Part shown: positions 44,921 to 55,391 of the stretch, in pieces
Numbering within the stretch: position 1 is the stretch's first letter
How the letters are laid out: each line of letters opens with the position of its first letter
Assembly: GCF_003019815.1 (NCBI RefSeq)
Contig: NZ_CP027773.1
Location: 5,387,501 to 5,451,500 of the forward strand
DNA: 64,000 nucleotides
Source: Variovorax sp. PMC12
GTDB lineage: Bacteria; Pseudomonadota; Gammaproteobacteria; Burkholderiales; Burkholderiaceae_C
Direction: 5' to 3'
The notes under the pieces: generated by a model
Seen by the model: the letters and a program-made list of their open reading frames with translations, nothing else
Told to the model about the DNA's origin: nothing
Databases searched by the model: none
Position numbers and translations under genes: made by a program

Positions 44921-45240
44921 TCAAGATCGGCACGCTCTGCCATGTGGTCGACAGCTGCCTGGCGTCGCCCTTCACCGAGCGTGCGGTGGGCCGGATCGTG
45001 GAAGTGGTTTCGCCGCCCTACGAAGCGCCGAGCGAGCGCTACCTGCCCGGCACCTACTACGACGTGGCGTTCGAGGGCTGGACCTTCTATTGCCGCAGCG
45101 ACAAGCTCGTGCCGATTTCCGACCCCGATGCCGAGATCGAGCGCTGGGAAGACGCCTTCCTCGACGAGCCGTCGCCGGCCGTTCAGAGCACTTCGTCGCG
45201 CAGTTGCGGGAACACCTTCGACACCTTCGCCAGCAGGTAG
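44917..45240 (+). CDS. Small hypothetical protein
   Basis: A 107-residue protein beginning on the ATG that overlaps the HAD stop codon. It reads MIKIGTLCHVVDSC, then PGTYYDVAFEGWTFYCRSDKLVPISDPDAEIE, a compact beta-rich pattern without signal peptide. Its last 58 bp overlap the 3' end of the convergent oxygenase gene, so the final ~19 residues (QSTSSRSCGNTF...) may be less constrained. I do not recognise a family. Coupling to the HAD gene argues that it is translated. Confidence 0.6.
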   Translation: MIKIGTLCHVVDSCLASPFTERAVGRIVEVVSPPYEAPSERYLPGTYYDVAFEGWTFYCRSDKLVPISDPDAEIERWEDAFLDEPSPAVQSTSSRSCGNTFDTFASR

Positions 45241-46180
45241 TCGCCGTAGCGCCCGCTGAAGGCGTGCACGTTGGCGCGGTCCCAGCGCCCGGCGCTGTCG
45301 TCGCGTGCCTCGGCGCCAGCCAGGCCCTCGATGCGCTGCACGCGCGCCTCGAAGTTCGGGTCGAAGAACAGCGGAAACGACAGCCGGTCGTGCCCCGAGG
45401 TGTTGCGCTTCACGCGGTGCGGCGTCGACTTGTAGAGCCCGCCGGTCATGCGGTCGAGCATGTCGCCGATGTTGCAGACGAACGACCCCGCGACCGGCGG
45501 CGCGTCGATCCAGCCGCCGGGCGTATGCACCGCGAGGCCGCCGATCTGGTCTTGGTGCAGGATCGTGAGCAGCCCGTAGTCGGTGTGCTCGCCCACGCCC
45601 CATTGCACGTCCAGGCCTTCGGGCACCGGTTGCGACGGATAGTTGAACAGGCGGAACAGGATCAGCGGATCGCCCGTGTAGCGCTCGGCGAAGTAGCCGG
45701 CCGGCAGGCCCAGGCTCAGCGCGATGCCTTCCATGAGCCGGTGGCCGAGTTGCGTGACGGCCGCCATGTAGTCGAGGATGGTTTCGCGAAAACCCGGCAC
45801 GTCGGGGAACAGGTTGGGCCCGTGCACCGGCGTCTTCGCCAGCACCAGCGGGTGCGTGGCGGGCAGCTCGGTGCCCAGGTAGAGGCCTTCCTTCCAGTCG
45901 GGCCGGCCGGAGGTCAGCTCGCCGCCGAGCGGAAAGTAGCCGCGCCATGCGCGACCGCCCAGGGCCATGCGCCACTGCATCTTGGTTTCCTCGGGCAGCT
46001 CGAAGAAGCGGTGGCTCAGGTCTTCGAGCCGCCGCACCAGCGCGGGGTCGACGCCGTGGCCGGTCACGTAGAAGAAGCCGTGGGCGCGGCAGGTGGCGCC
46101 GATCTGCGAGGCGACGGCCTCGCGCCCGACGGAGCCGGCAACGAGCGCCGAAACGTCGATGAGGGGGAGCGATGCGTCGG

Positions 46181-46184
<4 letters not shown>
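45183..46184 (-). CDS. 2-oxoglutarate/Fe(II)-type oxygenase, isopenicillin N synthase-like
   Basis: A 333-residue non-heme iron oxygenase. The N-terminal DIOX_N-type part contains AHGFFYVTGHGVD. The catalytic core has GVGEHTDYGLLTIL, which provides the His and Asp iron ligands, and KSTPHRVKRN, which supplies the second His and the following Arg for 2-oxoglutarate. The substrate is unknown; plant-like relatives act on small organic compounds. Its start overlaps the stop of the amino-acid transporter ATPase (ATGA), so it is the last gene of that operon and may act on the imported compound. Confidence 0.88.
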
Positions 46185-46920
<736 letters not shown>

Positions 46921-46924
<4 letters not shown>

Positions 46925-47631
46925 GCGGACACCTTGGCGGTGGCTGTGGAGATGCCGCGGCGCGCGAGCCGGCGTTCGAGCCAGTAGGCGAAGCGCGACA
47001 GGCCGAAGCAGAGAATGAAATACGTACCGCCCAATATCAGGTAGATCTGCGCGGGCTTGGTGAACACCTGCGTGTTGATCTGCGTCGCGATGAACGACAC
47101 CTCGGCCAGCCCGATGATGTAGCCCAGAGAGGTCTCCTTGATGGTCGAGACGAACTGGTTCACCAGCGAAGGCAGCATGCTGCGCAGCGCCTGCGGCAGC
47201 ACCACCAGCCGCATCGCGCGGCCGTAGCCCAGGCCGAGCGCGCGGGCGGTTTCCATCTGCCCGCGCGGCAGGCCCTGGATGCCGGCGCGCACGATCTCGG
47301 CGAGATAGGCGGCGTCGAACACCACCAGCGCGATCAGCATGGTGGTGAACTGGTCGGTCTTTACTCCGGTGACGCTGGGCAGGAAGAAGTAGGCCCAGAA
47401 GATCACCATCAGGAGCGGCAGCCCGCGCACCACGAACACGAAGCCCGTGACCGGCCAGCGCAGCCAGCGCCACGGGCTCACGCGCGCCAGGCCCAGCACG
47501 ATGCCCAGCGGCAGTGCGAGCACCAGCCCGCAGGAGGCCAGCAGCAGCGTGAGCACGAGCCCGCCGAGCGGGCCGTTCGGGTACTGCCCGATGAGGAAGT
47601 AGACCCAGTAGTCGTTGATGATCTGAAGCAT
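46921..47631 (-). CDS. Polar amino-acid ABC permease (GltK-like)
   Basis: A 236-residue inner-membrane permease with five hydrophobic segments and the HisM-type coupling region (EIVRAGIQGLPRGQMETARALG). N-terminal GGLVLTLLLASCGLVLALPLGIVLG is the first helix with its regulatory residues. It pairs with the adjacent permease gene, whose stop codon lies 12 bp away. Confidence 0.9.
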
Positions 47632-47643
47632 CGCGTCGGGCCT

Positions 47644-48339
47644 TCAGATGGTCCGCACCGGATAGCGGTGGTGGTACCAGGTCGCCAGCCCTGTGATGGC
47701 CAGTGATACGGTGAGGTACGCGGCGCTCGCGAACGCGAACGACTCGAAGCTGCGGAAGGTCGCGCTCTCGACCTGCCCGGCTTGGTACATCAGCTCGGCC
47801 ACGCCGATCACGGTGGCGATGGAAGTGTTCTTCCACAGGCTCAGCGTCTGCGAGATGAGCGGCGGAACGGTCACGCGCAGCGCCTGCGGCAGCACCACGC
47901 GGCGCATGGTGGCCAGGTAGCTGAAGCCCATCGCGCGCCCGGCTTCGAACTGCACCAGCGGAATTGCGCGGATGCCGCTGCGGATGTCCTCGGCCATGAA
48001 GGCCGCCGTGTACAGCGCCAGCGCGATCACCGCGCTGAAGGCCTCGATGTGCCCCGCGTAGAGCCATTGCTTGATGCCCTCGGGCAGCAGCTCGGGCGCG
48101 CCGAAATACCAGAAAAGCATGTGCGCGAGCAGCGGGATGTTGCGGATCGACTCGACGTATGCAAAGCCGAGCCAGCGCAGCGGCGCGAAGGGCGACAGCC
48201 GCAGCAGCGCCACCACCAGCGCGATGGGCAGGGCCAGCACCAGCGCGGCCGCGAGCAGCTGCAGCGACAGCAGCAGGCCCGCGACCAGCATGTCGTGGTA
48301 CTTGCCGGTGAGCAGCAAGGAATAGTCGAACAGGGGCAT
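47644..48339 (-). CDS. Polar amino-acid ABC permease (GltJ-like)
   Basis: A 231-residue permease of the same family (first helix GLLLSLQLLAAALVLALPIA; coupling region EDIRSGIRAIPLVQFEAGRAMG). The ATG at 48339 (MPLFDYSLLL) is chosen over one six codons upstream that gives an unusual N-terminus. A dispersed repeat lies between this gene and the binding-protein gene. Confidence 0.88.
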   Translation of the reverse strand: MPLFDYSLLLTGKYHDMLVAGLLLSLQLLAAALVLALPIALVVALLRLSPFAPLRWLGFAYVESIRNIPLLAHMLFWYFGAPELLPEGIKQWLYAGHIEAFSAVIALALYTAAFMAEDIRSGIRAIPLVQFEAGRAMGFSYLATMRRVVLPQALRVTVPPLISQTLSLWKNTSIATVIGVAELMYQAGQVESATFRSFESFAFASAAYLTVSLAITGLATWYHHRYPVRTI

Positions 48340-48370
48340 GAGGGGCGACAGTATCACCGTCGCGCGCGGT

Positions 48371-48496
48371 CTTGGCTCCCTCCCCCGCTGGGGGAGGGTT
48401 GGGGTGGGGGCACGACGGCGCCCGGAAAGACGCGGCGCTCATGCGGAGCCCGCGCGCCCCAACCCGGCCTTCCCCCGGCGGGGGAAGGAGAAAGAC
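48371..48496. repeat. Dispersed two-hairpin repeat, copy 4
   Basis: Inside the amino-acid transporter operon, between the binding protein and first permease genes. Left hairpin CTCCCTCCCCCGCTGGGGGAGGG, then TTGGGGTGGGGGCACG; right part CCCCAACCCGG and the hairpin CCTTCCCCCGGCGGGGGAAGG, followed by AGAAAGAC as in copies 2 and 3 (AGAAAG). The core differs from copies 1 and 3. Confidence 0.8.
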
Positions 48497-48500
48497 AGGC

Positions 48501-49328
48501 TCAGTCGATCTTGTCGCTGTCGAGCTTGAAGTCGCGCGTCTGGAAGCCCGACGCCGTGTTCGGGCCATACCACTTGATGAAGATCTTCTCGGCCTCGCCG
48601 GACTTCTCGAGCTCGCGCAGCGTGTCGTCCACCACCGCCTTCAGGCCGGCCTCGCCCTTCTTGATGCCGATGGCCAGTGCCTCGGTGCTCAGGTTCTGCT
48701 TGAGCACCACGTACTGCGCCTTCTGCGGGCCCAGCTTGGCGTAGCTGCGCAGCAGCGCGGCTTCGTCGTCCACATAGCCCACGCCCTTGCCCTGCTGCAG
48801 CGCCTGGAAGGCCTGCTGGCTGGTGTCGAAGGTGACCACCTCGACATTGGGCACGGCCTTGCGGATGTTCGGCTCCTGCGTGCCGCCGCGGATGGTCAGC
48901 ACCTTCTTGCCGGCGAGCTGCGGCACGTCGGTGATGCCGCTGTCCTTCTTCACGATGGCCTTCTGGCCGGTGACGAAGGTGGTGAGCGAGAAGTCGATCT
49001 GCGCCTCGCGCTCCTTGTTGTGCGTGAGGCCTGCGGCCACCAGGTCGACGTGCCCCTGCTGCAGTTCCGGAATGCGCGCGGCCACCGCGATCTGCTTGAG
49101 CACCGGCTTCACGCCGATCTTCTTTGCGATGGCGTTCACCAGGTCGACCTCGTAGCCGACGATCTGGCGCGTCTTCGGATCGATGAAGGTCGCGGGCTCG
49201 TCGGTGCCGAGCACGCCGACGACCAGTTCGCCTTTCTTCTTGATGTCGGCCAACTGGTCGGCGTGTGCGACGGTGCCGAGCAGCAGGGCGGAGGCGGCAA
49301 CTGCCGCGGCAATCAGGTTCAAGCGCAT
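48501..49328 (-). CDS. Periplasmic amino-acid-binding protein (glutamate/aspartate type)
   Basis: A 275-residue secreted binding protein with signal peptide MRLNLIAAAVAASALLLG and cleavage after AHA. The SBP_bac_3 fold is clear from GELVVGVLGTDEPATF, GYEVDLVNAIAKKIGV, VDLVAAGLTHNKEREAQIDFS and FDTSQQAFQALQQGKGVGY. It probably binds glutamate, aspartate or a similar acidic amino acid. It is the first gene of the transporter operon, and the repeat after it may let it be expressed above the permeases. Confidence 0.88.
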   Translation of the reverse strand: MRLNLIAAAVAASALLLGTVAHADQLADIKKKGELVVGVLGTDEPATFIDPKTRQIVGYEVDLVNAIAKKIGVKPVLKQIAVAARIPELQQGHVDLVAAGLTHNKEREAQIDFSLTTFVTGQKAIVKKDSGITDVPQLAGKKVLTIRGGTQEPNIRKAVPNVEVVTFDTSQQAFQALQQGKGVGYVDDEAALLRSYAKLGPQKAQYVVLKQNLSTEALAIGIKKGEAGLKAVVDDTLRELEKSGEAEKIFIKWYGPNTASGFQTRDFKLDSDKID

Positions 49329-49586
49329 GTTCTTCTCCTTCAGGGAAAGCAGGGCGAGACCATATCAATAAAACCTCGGATCATTAAATGGTCAATTCAT
49401 ATATCGACATGTGCGCGGGGCTATGTGTGGCACGCCGGCCTGTGCATGCCTGTGGGGCTGCTGAAGGCGCGGCTTTCGCGCTGGGTTAAATTCACGTCGC
49501 CGACCGGCCGGTCGCGAACGAAAGCGTGCTCTCCCCCAGGCATGCCCCGGCCGCTCTTTCCAGATATCCCATCCAGCGAGTTTTCC

Positions 49587-50783
49587 ATGATCATCAAACC
49601 GCGTGTGCGCGGCTTCATCTGCGTGACCACCCATCCGACGGGTTGCGAAGCCAACGTCCGGCAACAGATCGACTACGTCAAGGCCCGGCCTCCCATCGCG
49701 GGCGGCCCGAAGAAGGTGCTGGTCATCGGCGCGTCCACCGGTTATGGCCTGGCCGCGCGCATCACCGCCGCCTTCGGCTGCGGCGCCGACACGCTCGGCG
49801 TGTTCTTCGAGCGCGCGGGCAGCGAGAACCGCCCCGGCTCGCCCGGCTGGTACAACACCGCCGCCTTCCATCGCGCCGCCGAGGCCGAGGGCCGCTATGC
49901 GAAGAGCATCAACGGCGACGGCTTCTCCGACGAGGTGAAGCAGCTGACCATCGACGCCATCCGTGCCGATCTGGGGCAGGTCGACCTCGTGGTCTACAGC
50001 CTGGCCGCGCCGCGCCGCACGCATCCGAAGACTGGCCAGGTCTTCAACTCGGTGCTCAAGCCCATCGGCAAGCCGGTGACCCTGCGCGGGCTCGACACCG
50101 ACAGCGGTACCGTGAAGGAATCGGTGCTCGAGCCCGCGACGCAGGAAGAGATCGACAACACCGTGGCCGTCATGGGCGGTGAAGACTGGCAGATGTGGAT
50201 CGACGCCCTGCAGCAGGCCGGCGTGCTGGCCGACGGCGCCAGGACCACCGCCTTCACCTACCTGGGCGAGCAGATCACGCACGACATCTACTGGAACGGC
50301 TCCATCGGCGCGGCCAAGAAAGACCTCGACCAGAAGGTTCTGGGCATTCGCGAGACGCTGGCCGCGAAGGGCGGCGATGCGCGGGTATCGGTGCTGAAGG
50401 CGGTCGTCACGCAGGCCAGCTCGGCCATTCCGATGATGCCGCTGTACCTGTCGCTGCTGTTCAAGGTGATGAAGGCGCAGGGCACGCACGAGGGCTGCAT
50501 CGAGCAGGTGCACGGCCTCTACGCCGACAGCCTCTACGGCGGCGCACCGCACATCGACGACGAAGGCCGCCTGCGCGCCGACTACAAGGAACTGGCGCCG
50601 CAGGTGCAGGCCCGCGTGCTCGAACTCTGGCCGCAGGTGACCGACGAGAACCTCAACACCATCAGCGATTTCGCGGGCTACAAGGCCGAGTTCCTGCGGC
50701 TCTTCGGCTTCGGGGTGGAAGGCGTGGACTACGAGGCCGACGTGAACCCCGACGTGGGCATTCCGAACCTCGTGCAGGCCTGA
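49587..50783 (+). CDS. fabV: trans-2-enoyl-ACP/CoA reductase (FabV)
   Basis: A 398-residue NADH-dependent enoyl reductase that completes the fatty-acid elongation cycle. The Rossmann fold starts at KVLVIGASTGYGLAARITAAFG, and the catalytic pair is Y and K in YWNGSIGAAK (Tyr-x8-Lys), characteristic of FabV rather than FabI. FabV is insensitive to triclosan. The start at 49587 gives MIIKPRVRGFICVTTHP, the normal family N-terminus; the frame upstream overlaps the divergent promoter gap (257 bp) to the amino-acid operon, where I see no other gene. Confidence 0.95.
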   Translation: MIIKPRVRGFICVTTHPTGCEANVRQQIDYVKARPPIAGGPKKVLVIGASTGYGLAARITAAFGCGADTLGVFFERAGSENRPGSPGWYNTAAFHRAAEAEGRYAKSINGDGFSDEVKQLTIDAIRADLGQVDLVVYSLAAPRRTHPKTGQVFNSVLKPIGKPVTLRGLDTDSGTVKESVLEPATQEEIDNTVAVMGGEDWQMWIDALQQAGVLADGARTTAFTYLGEQITHDIYWNGSIGAAKKDLDQKVLGIRETLAAKGGDARVSVLKAVVTQASSAIPMMPLYLSLLFKVMKAQGTHEGCIEQVHGLYADSLYGGAPHIDDEGRLRADYKELAPQVQARVLELWPQVTDENLNTISDFAGYKAEFLRLFGFGVEGVDYEADVNPDVGIPNLVQA

Positions 50784-50810
50784 GCACCTGCGGCACGGAT
50801 ACTTGCGCCC

Positions 50811-51230
50811 ATGCAGATTCAAGAAAAGCCGCCCGCCGGCACGCCGTTCGACTGGATCGGCGGCGAGCCGAAGGTGGAGGCGCTGGTCGAGCGCTTCTAC
50901 GACCTGATGGACCTCGAGCCCGCCTACGCGCAGCTGCGCGCGGTGCACGGCACCAGCCTCGACAACGCACGCCAGCGCCTGTTCTGGTTCCTGTGCGGAT
51001 GGCTCGGCGGCCCGCAGCACTACACCGACCGCTTCGGCCACCCGATGCTGCGCGCGCGCCACCTGCCGCAGAGCATCGGCGGCCACACCATCGGCATCAA
51101 GGAACGCGACCAGTGGCTGGCCTGCATGGACCAGGCCATGGGCGAGACGGGCGTGCCGGAAGACCTGCGCGCGAGGTTGCGTGACTCCTTCTTCAAGACC
51201 GCCGACTGGATGCGCAACCGCGGCGAATGA
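50811..51230 (+). CDS. Group II truncated haemoglobin
   Basis: A 139-residue heme protein. Group II marks are visible: FYDLMDLEP at the start, FWFLCGWLGGPQHYTDRFGHP around the proximal region, and Trp in ERDQWLACMDQAM (position G8). Such globins bind oxygen or nitric oxide with high affinity. It starts 27 bp after fabV and 50 bp before an FAD reductase gene on the same strand. Confidence 0.9.
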   Translation: MQIQEKPPAGTPFDWIGGEPKVEALVERFYDLMDLEPAYAQLRAVHGTSLDNARQRLFWFLCGWLGGPQHYTDRFGHPMLRARHLPQSIGGHTIGIKERDQWLACMDQAMGETGVPEDLRARLRDSFFKTADWMRNRGE

Positions 51231-51280
51231 CGCGGCCACAGCGCGACCGAATACATAACGACTCCGAAAGACGCTTTCCA

Positions 51281-52510
51281 ATGAACTCCATCGTCATCAT
51301 CGGCGGCGGCCACGCCGCGGCCCAGCTCTGTGCCGGCCTTGCCGAAGCGGGGCAGGGCGCGCGCGTGCACCTGGTCTGCGAAGAGGCCTGCGAGCCCTAT
51401 CACCGTCCGCCGCTGTCCAAGGCCTTCCTCAAGAGCGCCGAGGAAACCACGCAGCCGCACAAGGCTGCCGACTGGTACCGCGAAGCGGGCATCACGCTGC
51501 ACCTGGGCGACGCGGCCGTGGCCATCGACCGCGAGGCACATACCGTCACGCTGCGTTCGGGCGCCGTGCTGCCTTGGGAGCGGCTGGTGCTGGCCACCGG
51601 CACACGCGCGCGCCAGATGCCCGACCTGAAGCCTGGCCTGGAGAACGTCGCCAGCCTGCGCGCCGCGGACGAGGCGCATCGCCTGCGCACCCGGCTCGCA
51701 TCGGCCGAGAAGGTCACGGTACTGGGCGGCGGCTTCATCGGGCTCGAAGTGGCGGCAACGGCCAAGGCGCTGGGCAAGTCGGTGCAGGTGATCGAAAGCG
51801 CGCCGCGCCTGCTGGGCCGCGCGGTGTCGCCCGAGCTGTCGGCACACGTGCTGGCCACGCATCGCGCGGCAGGCATCGACATCGTGCTCGGTGCGCAGAC
51901 GGGCGCGTTCGAGGTCGAAGGCGACCGGCTGGTGTCGGTGCAGGTCAACGGCGTTAAGCAGCCCGTCGACCTGCTGCTGCTGGGCATCGGCGCCGTGCCC
52001 GAGACCGCGCTCGCGCAGGCGGCCGGCATCGAGTGCGCCGACGGCATCGTGGTCGACGCACAGATGCAGACCAGCGCCGCCGGCGTGCTGGCCGTGGGTG
52101 ACTGCACGCGCTTCCCCGATCGCCGCGCGGGCCGCGCATTGCGGCTCGAGTCGGTGCAGAACGCGAACGACCAGGCGCGCACGGCGGTCGCCACGCTGAC
52201 CGGCGCGGCACGCGACCACGACGCGGTGGCGTGGTTCTGGTCCGACCAGGGCAGCATGCGGCTGCAGATGGTGGGCCTGATGCCGGCAGAGGGCACGGCG
52301 GGCCTGACCAGCGTGCGCCGTCCCGGCCCGGGCGCGAACCCCAATGCGTTCTCGCTCTTCCACTATGTCGATGGGCATCTGGTGTGCGTCGAATCGGTCA
52401 ACGCACCGGTCGACCACATGATGAGCCGCAAGCTGCTCGAAGCGGGCCGCAGCCCCGATCCGGCTGTGATTGCCGATGCTTCGATTCCCCTGAAAAACCA
52501 CCTGTCGTAA
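51281..52510 (+). CDS. FAD-dependent ferredoxin/rubredoxin-type reductase
   Basis: A 409-residue flavoprotein of the putidaredoxin/rhodocoxin reductase group. The FAD site is IVIIGGGHAAAQLCAGL; the NAD site is VTVLGGGFIGLEVAA. The second FAD motif GVLAVGDCTRF and the C-terminal reductase domain follow. The start at 51281 follows from the GxGxxA motif at residue 6. No ferredoxin gene is adjacent; its neighbour is a truncated haemoglobin, so reduction of that heme is one possibility but a cytochrome P450 or dioxygenase partner elsewhere is equally likely. Confidence 0.88.
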   Translation: MNSIVIIGGGHAAAQLCAGLAEAGQGARVHLVCEEACEPYHRPPLSKAFLKSAEETTQPHKAADWYREAGITLHLGDAAVAIDREAHTVTLRSGAVLPWERLVLATGTRARQMPDLKPGLENVASLRAADEAHRLRTRLASAEKVTVLGGGFIGLEVAATAKALGKSVQVIESAPRLLGRAVSPELSAHVLATHRAAGIDIVLGAQTGAFEVEGDRLVSVQVNGVKQPVDLLLLGIGAVPETALAQAAGIECADGIVVDAQMQTSAAGVLAVGDCTRFPDRRAGRALRLESVQNANDQARTAVATLTGAARDHDAVAWFWSDQGSMRLQMVGLMPAEGTAGLTSVRRPGPGANPNAFSLFHYVDGHLVCVESVNAPVDHMMSRKLLEAGRSPDPAVIADASIPLKNHLS

Positions 52511-52598
52511 TTGCGCCGCAAGTCAGGCCGGGTTCACCAGCCTGTCATTGCGCTTTCAGAGACTGCTTCCTTCTCCAATACTGCAGAGGGAGTTCTCG

Positions 52599-54707
52599 AT
52601 GAAAAACGCAGCGGCCGCGTCGCTATTGCGCCTTGCCCCCATGTCCACCTGTGCCGCCGTGATCGCCGCCGTGCTGACCGCCTGTGGCGGCGGCAGCGGC
52701 GGTGGCGGCACCGTGTTTCCCCCGGTCGCGTCCACGCCCGCGACCGACACCACGCCGGCACCCGTTGCCAAGGGCACGCGCGCCACGGTCGCCTTGCTGG
52801 AGACCACCGACCTGCACGCCAACGTGCGCAGCTACGACTACTTCAAGCTCGCCGAAGACAAGTCGTACGGCTACGAGCGCACCGCCACGCTGATCAACGC
52901 GGCGCGCAAGGAATTCCCGAACACGATGCTGTTCGACAACGGCGACACCATCCAGGGCACGGCGCTGGCCGACTACGAAGCCCTGGTGAGCCGCGTTCCG
53001 TGCACGCAGCCGCTGTCGATCTACAAGGCCATGAACGCCACCGGCTACGACGCCGGCACGCTGGGCAACCACGAGTTCAACTACGGCCTCGATTTCCTCA
53101 ACCAGGTGATCGGCGGCGGCCTCGACGTCGAAGGCGTGGACGGCAGCAAGAAGTGCGCAGGCCCGGCTTTCCCCATGGTGCTGGCCAACGTGCAGAGCGT
53201 GAAGAGCGGCAAGCCGCTGCTCGCGCCGTACACCATCGTGACCAGGCAGTTCACCGCCATGGCGCCCGACGGCAAGACCGTGACCGTGCCGGTGAAGGTC
53301 GGCGTGATCGGCTTCACCACGCCCGGCATCCTGAACTGGGACAAGCGCTTCCTCGAAGGCAAGGTGCGCACCGAAGGCGCCGTCGAAGCCGCCACCAAAT
53401 ACATCCCCGAACTGCGCGCCAAGGGCGCCGACATCGTGGTCGCGCTGCAGCACGGCGGCCTCGATGCATCGCCGTACTCGCCGACGATGGAAAGCCCCGG
53501 CCTCTACCTGTCGAAGGTGGCGGGCATCGACGCTCTGATGATGGGCCACCAGCATGGCACGTTCCCCGATCGCAGCGCGAAGCCGGGCTACACGCAGGCC
53601 GGCGTGGACAACGCCGCAGGCACCGTCAACGGCGTGCCGGCCGTGATGGCCAGCTCGTGGGGCAAGGCGCTGGGCCTGATCAGGCTCGACCTGGTGTACG
53701 ACGGCAAGGCATGGGGCGTGGACAAGACCAGGACCTTCGTCGAGGCGCGCTCCACGCAGACCGGCAAGGACGGCGCGGGCAAGGCGATCTACGCCGATGC
53801 CGACCCGAGCGTCGCGCCGCTGGTCGAAACGCAGCACCAGGCCACCATCGCCTACGTGAAGACGCCCATCGGCACCACCGACTTCCAGATGAGCACCTAC
53901 TTCGCGGACGTGGGCGACCCCGGCGCGATCCAGATCGTGAACCAGGCGCAGGCCGACTACGTGAAGAACTACATCGCGGCCAACCTGCCGCAGTACGCGA
54001 GCCTGCCGGTGCTGTCGGTGAGCGCGCCCTTCAAGTCGGGCTATGAAGGCGCCCGCGACTACACGGACGTGGCCGCCGGCAACGTGGCGATCAACAACGC
54101 GGCCGACCTGTACCTCTACCCCAACACGGTGTATGCGGTGAAGGTGACGGGCGCCGAGATCAAGGGCTGGCTCGAAGCCGCCGCCAAGCGCTTCAACCGG
54201 ATCGATCCGGCACTGGCGACGGACCAGCAGCTGATCAGCACCTTCCCGGGCTACAACTTCGACATGTTCACCACGCCGGATGTGCAGTACGAGATCGACG
54301 TGACCCAGGCGGTGGGCAGCCGGGTCAAGAACCTGATGTACATGGGCGCGCCGATGGACCCGGCGAAGGACTTCGTCATCGCGACGAACAACTACCGTGC
54401 GACCAGCGGCGCGAGCTTCATCCCCGCGCTGGACGGCCGCGCGACGATCTACCCGTCGCCCGACGCGAACCGCGACGTGCTGATCGACTACATCAAGGCC
54501 AAGAAGACCATCACGCGCGCAGCCAACGGTTCAGCGCGCAGCTGGGCCTTCACCAAGGTCGCGACGGCGGGCAACGTGGTCTTCTCTTCGGCGCCGAATC
54601 AACTGGGCGCGGCCACGGCCGCGGGACTGGCCAACATTTCGCTGCTGGCCGCGGACGACGGCGGCGGCAAGGGTCAATCGCGCTACAAGCTCGACCTGAA
54701 CAACTGA
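52599..54707 (+). CDS. 2',3'-cyclic-nucleotide phosphodiesterase/nucleotidase (CpdB-like), lipoprotein-type signal
   Basis: A 702-residue exported metallophosphatase of the UshA/CpdB group. Metal-site motifs are LLETTDLHANV, DNGDTIQG, GTLGNHEFNYG, VALQHGG and MMGHQHG. The C-terminal substrate-specificity domain begins near residue 450. The N-terminus has a hydrophobic stretch ending VLTACGGGSGGGG, a lipobox followed by a Gly-rich linker, so it may be tethered to a membrane rather than free in the periplasm. AGAGGGAG lies 7 bases before the ATG at 52599. Confidence 0.88.
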   Translation: MKNAAAASLLRLAPMSTCAAVIAAVLTACGGGSGGGGTVFPPVASTPATDTTPAPVAKGTRATVALLETTDLHANVRSYDYFKLAEDKSYGYERTATLINAARKEFPNTMLFDNGDTIQGTALADYEALVSRVPCTQPLSIYKAMNATGYDAGTLGNHEFNYGLDFLNQVIGGGLDVEGVDGSKKCAGPAFPMVLANVQSVKSGKPLLAPYTIVTRQFTAMAPDGKTVTVPVKVGVIGFTTPGILNWDKRFLEGKVRTEGAVEAATKYIPELRAKGADIVVALQHGGLDASPYSPTMESPGLYLSKVAGIDALMMGHQHGTFPDRSAKPGYTQAGVDNAAGTVNGVPAVMASSWGKALGLIRLDLVYDGKAWGVDKTRTFVEARSTQTGKDGAGKAIYADADPSVAPLVETQHQATIAYVKTPIGTTDFQMSTYFADVGDPGAIQIVNQAQADYVKNYIAANLPQYASLPVLSVSAPFKSGYEGARDYTDVAAGNVAINNAADLYLYPNTVYAVKVTGAEIKGWLEAAAKRFNRIDPALATDQQLISTFPGYNFDMFTTPDVQYEIDVTQAVGSRVKNLMYMGAPMDPAKDFVIATNNYRATSGASFIPALDGRATIYPSPDANRDVLIDYIKAKKTITRAANGSARSWAFTKVATAGNVVFSSAPNQLGAATAAGLANISLLAADDGGGKGQSRYKLDLNN

Positions 54708-54734
54708 CCGAAACCGGGCCGGCGTCCGCGTGGC

Positions 54735-55391
54735 TCAGCGCCGCGCGGGCGCCAGCAGTACCACCAGCGCCCCGGCGCCGCCCTCCGCCGGCTTCGCCTG
54801 CACGAAGGCGATCACTTCGTTCTTCTGGATCAGCCAGCGCTGCGTCTTGGTCTTGAGCACGGGCTGCCTGCCCGGCGAGCCCAGGCCCTTGCCGTGCACC
54901 ACGCGTACACAGCGCAGACCCTGCTTGTGGGCATTGCGGATGAAGCCACCGAGCGCTTCGCGCGCCTCGTCGCTGCGCAGGCCGTGCAGGTCGACCTGGG
55001 CCTGGATGGACCAGTCGCCCTTGCGCAGCCGCGCCGTCACGTCGGTGCCGATGCCGGGACGGCGAAAGCTCATGGCGTCGTCCACGTCGAGCAGCGTGGT
55101 CACGTCGAACTCGTCGGACAGCGATTCGCGCAGCACGCGCTGCTCGTCGAGCTGGTGCTGCACCGGGATGGGGGCCGGCGGTTCCGGCGCGAGTGGCACT
55201 GCCGCCTTGCGGCGCAGCGGTTCGGTGGCGCCGATGGCGCGGGCGAACAGGTCTTTCTCGGCGGCGCGCTTGCGTTCGGCGGCGGCCTTCGCGGCCGCCT
55301 CGGCCGCTTCGCGCTCGCGGGTTTCGGCGAGCACGCGCTGCACCTGCTTGAGGTCGGCGAGGTTCTTGAGCGCGGTTGAACGCTGGGGCAT
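54735..55391 (-). CDS. Smr-domain protein
   Basis: A 218-residue protein. The first third is an Ala/Glu/Arg-rich helix (EREAAEAAAKAAAERKRAAE). The C-terminal Smr domain has VDLHGLRSDEAREALGGFI, RVVHGKGLGSPG and the terminal WLIQKNEVIAFVQAKPAEGG. Smr proteins of this type are endonucleases involved in RNA or DNA processing; the DxH and HGKG residues are intact. Its start shares one base with the radC stop (TGATG at 55391). Confidence 0.88.
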   Translation of the reverse strand: MPQRSTALKNLADLKQVQRVLAETREREAAEAAAKAAAERKRAAEKDLFARAIGATEPLRRKAAVPLAPEPPAPIPVQHQLDEQRVLRESLSDEFDVTTLLDVDDAMSFRRPGIGTDVTARLRKGDWSIQAQVDLHGLRSDEAREALGGFIRNAHKQGLRCVRVVHGKGLGSPGRQPVLKTKTQRWLIQKNEVIAFVQAKPAEGGAGALVVLLAPARR

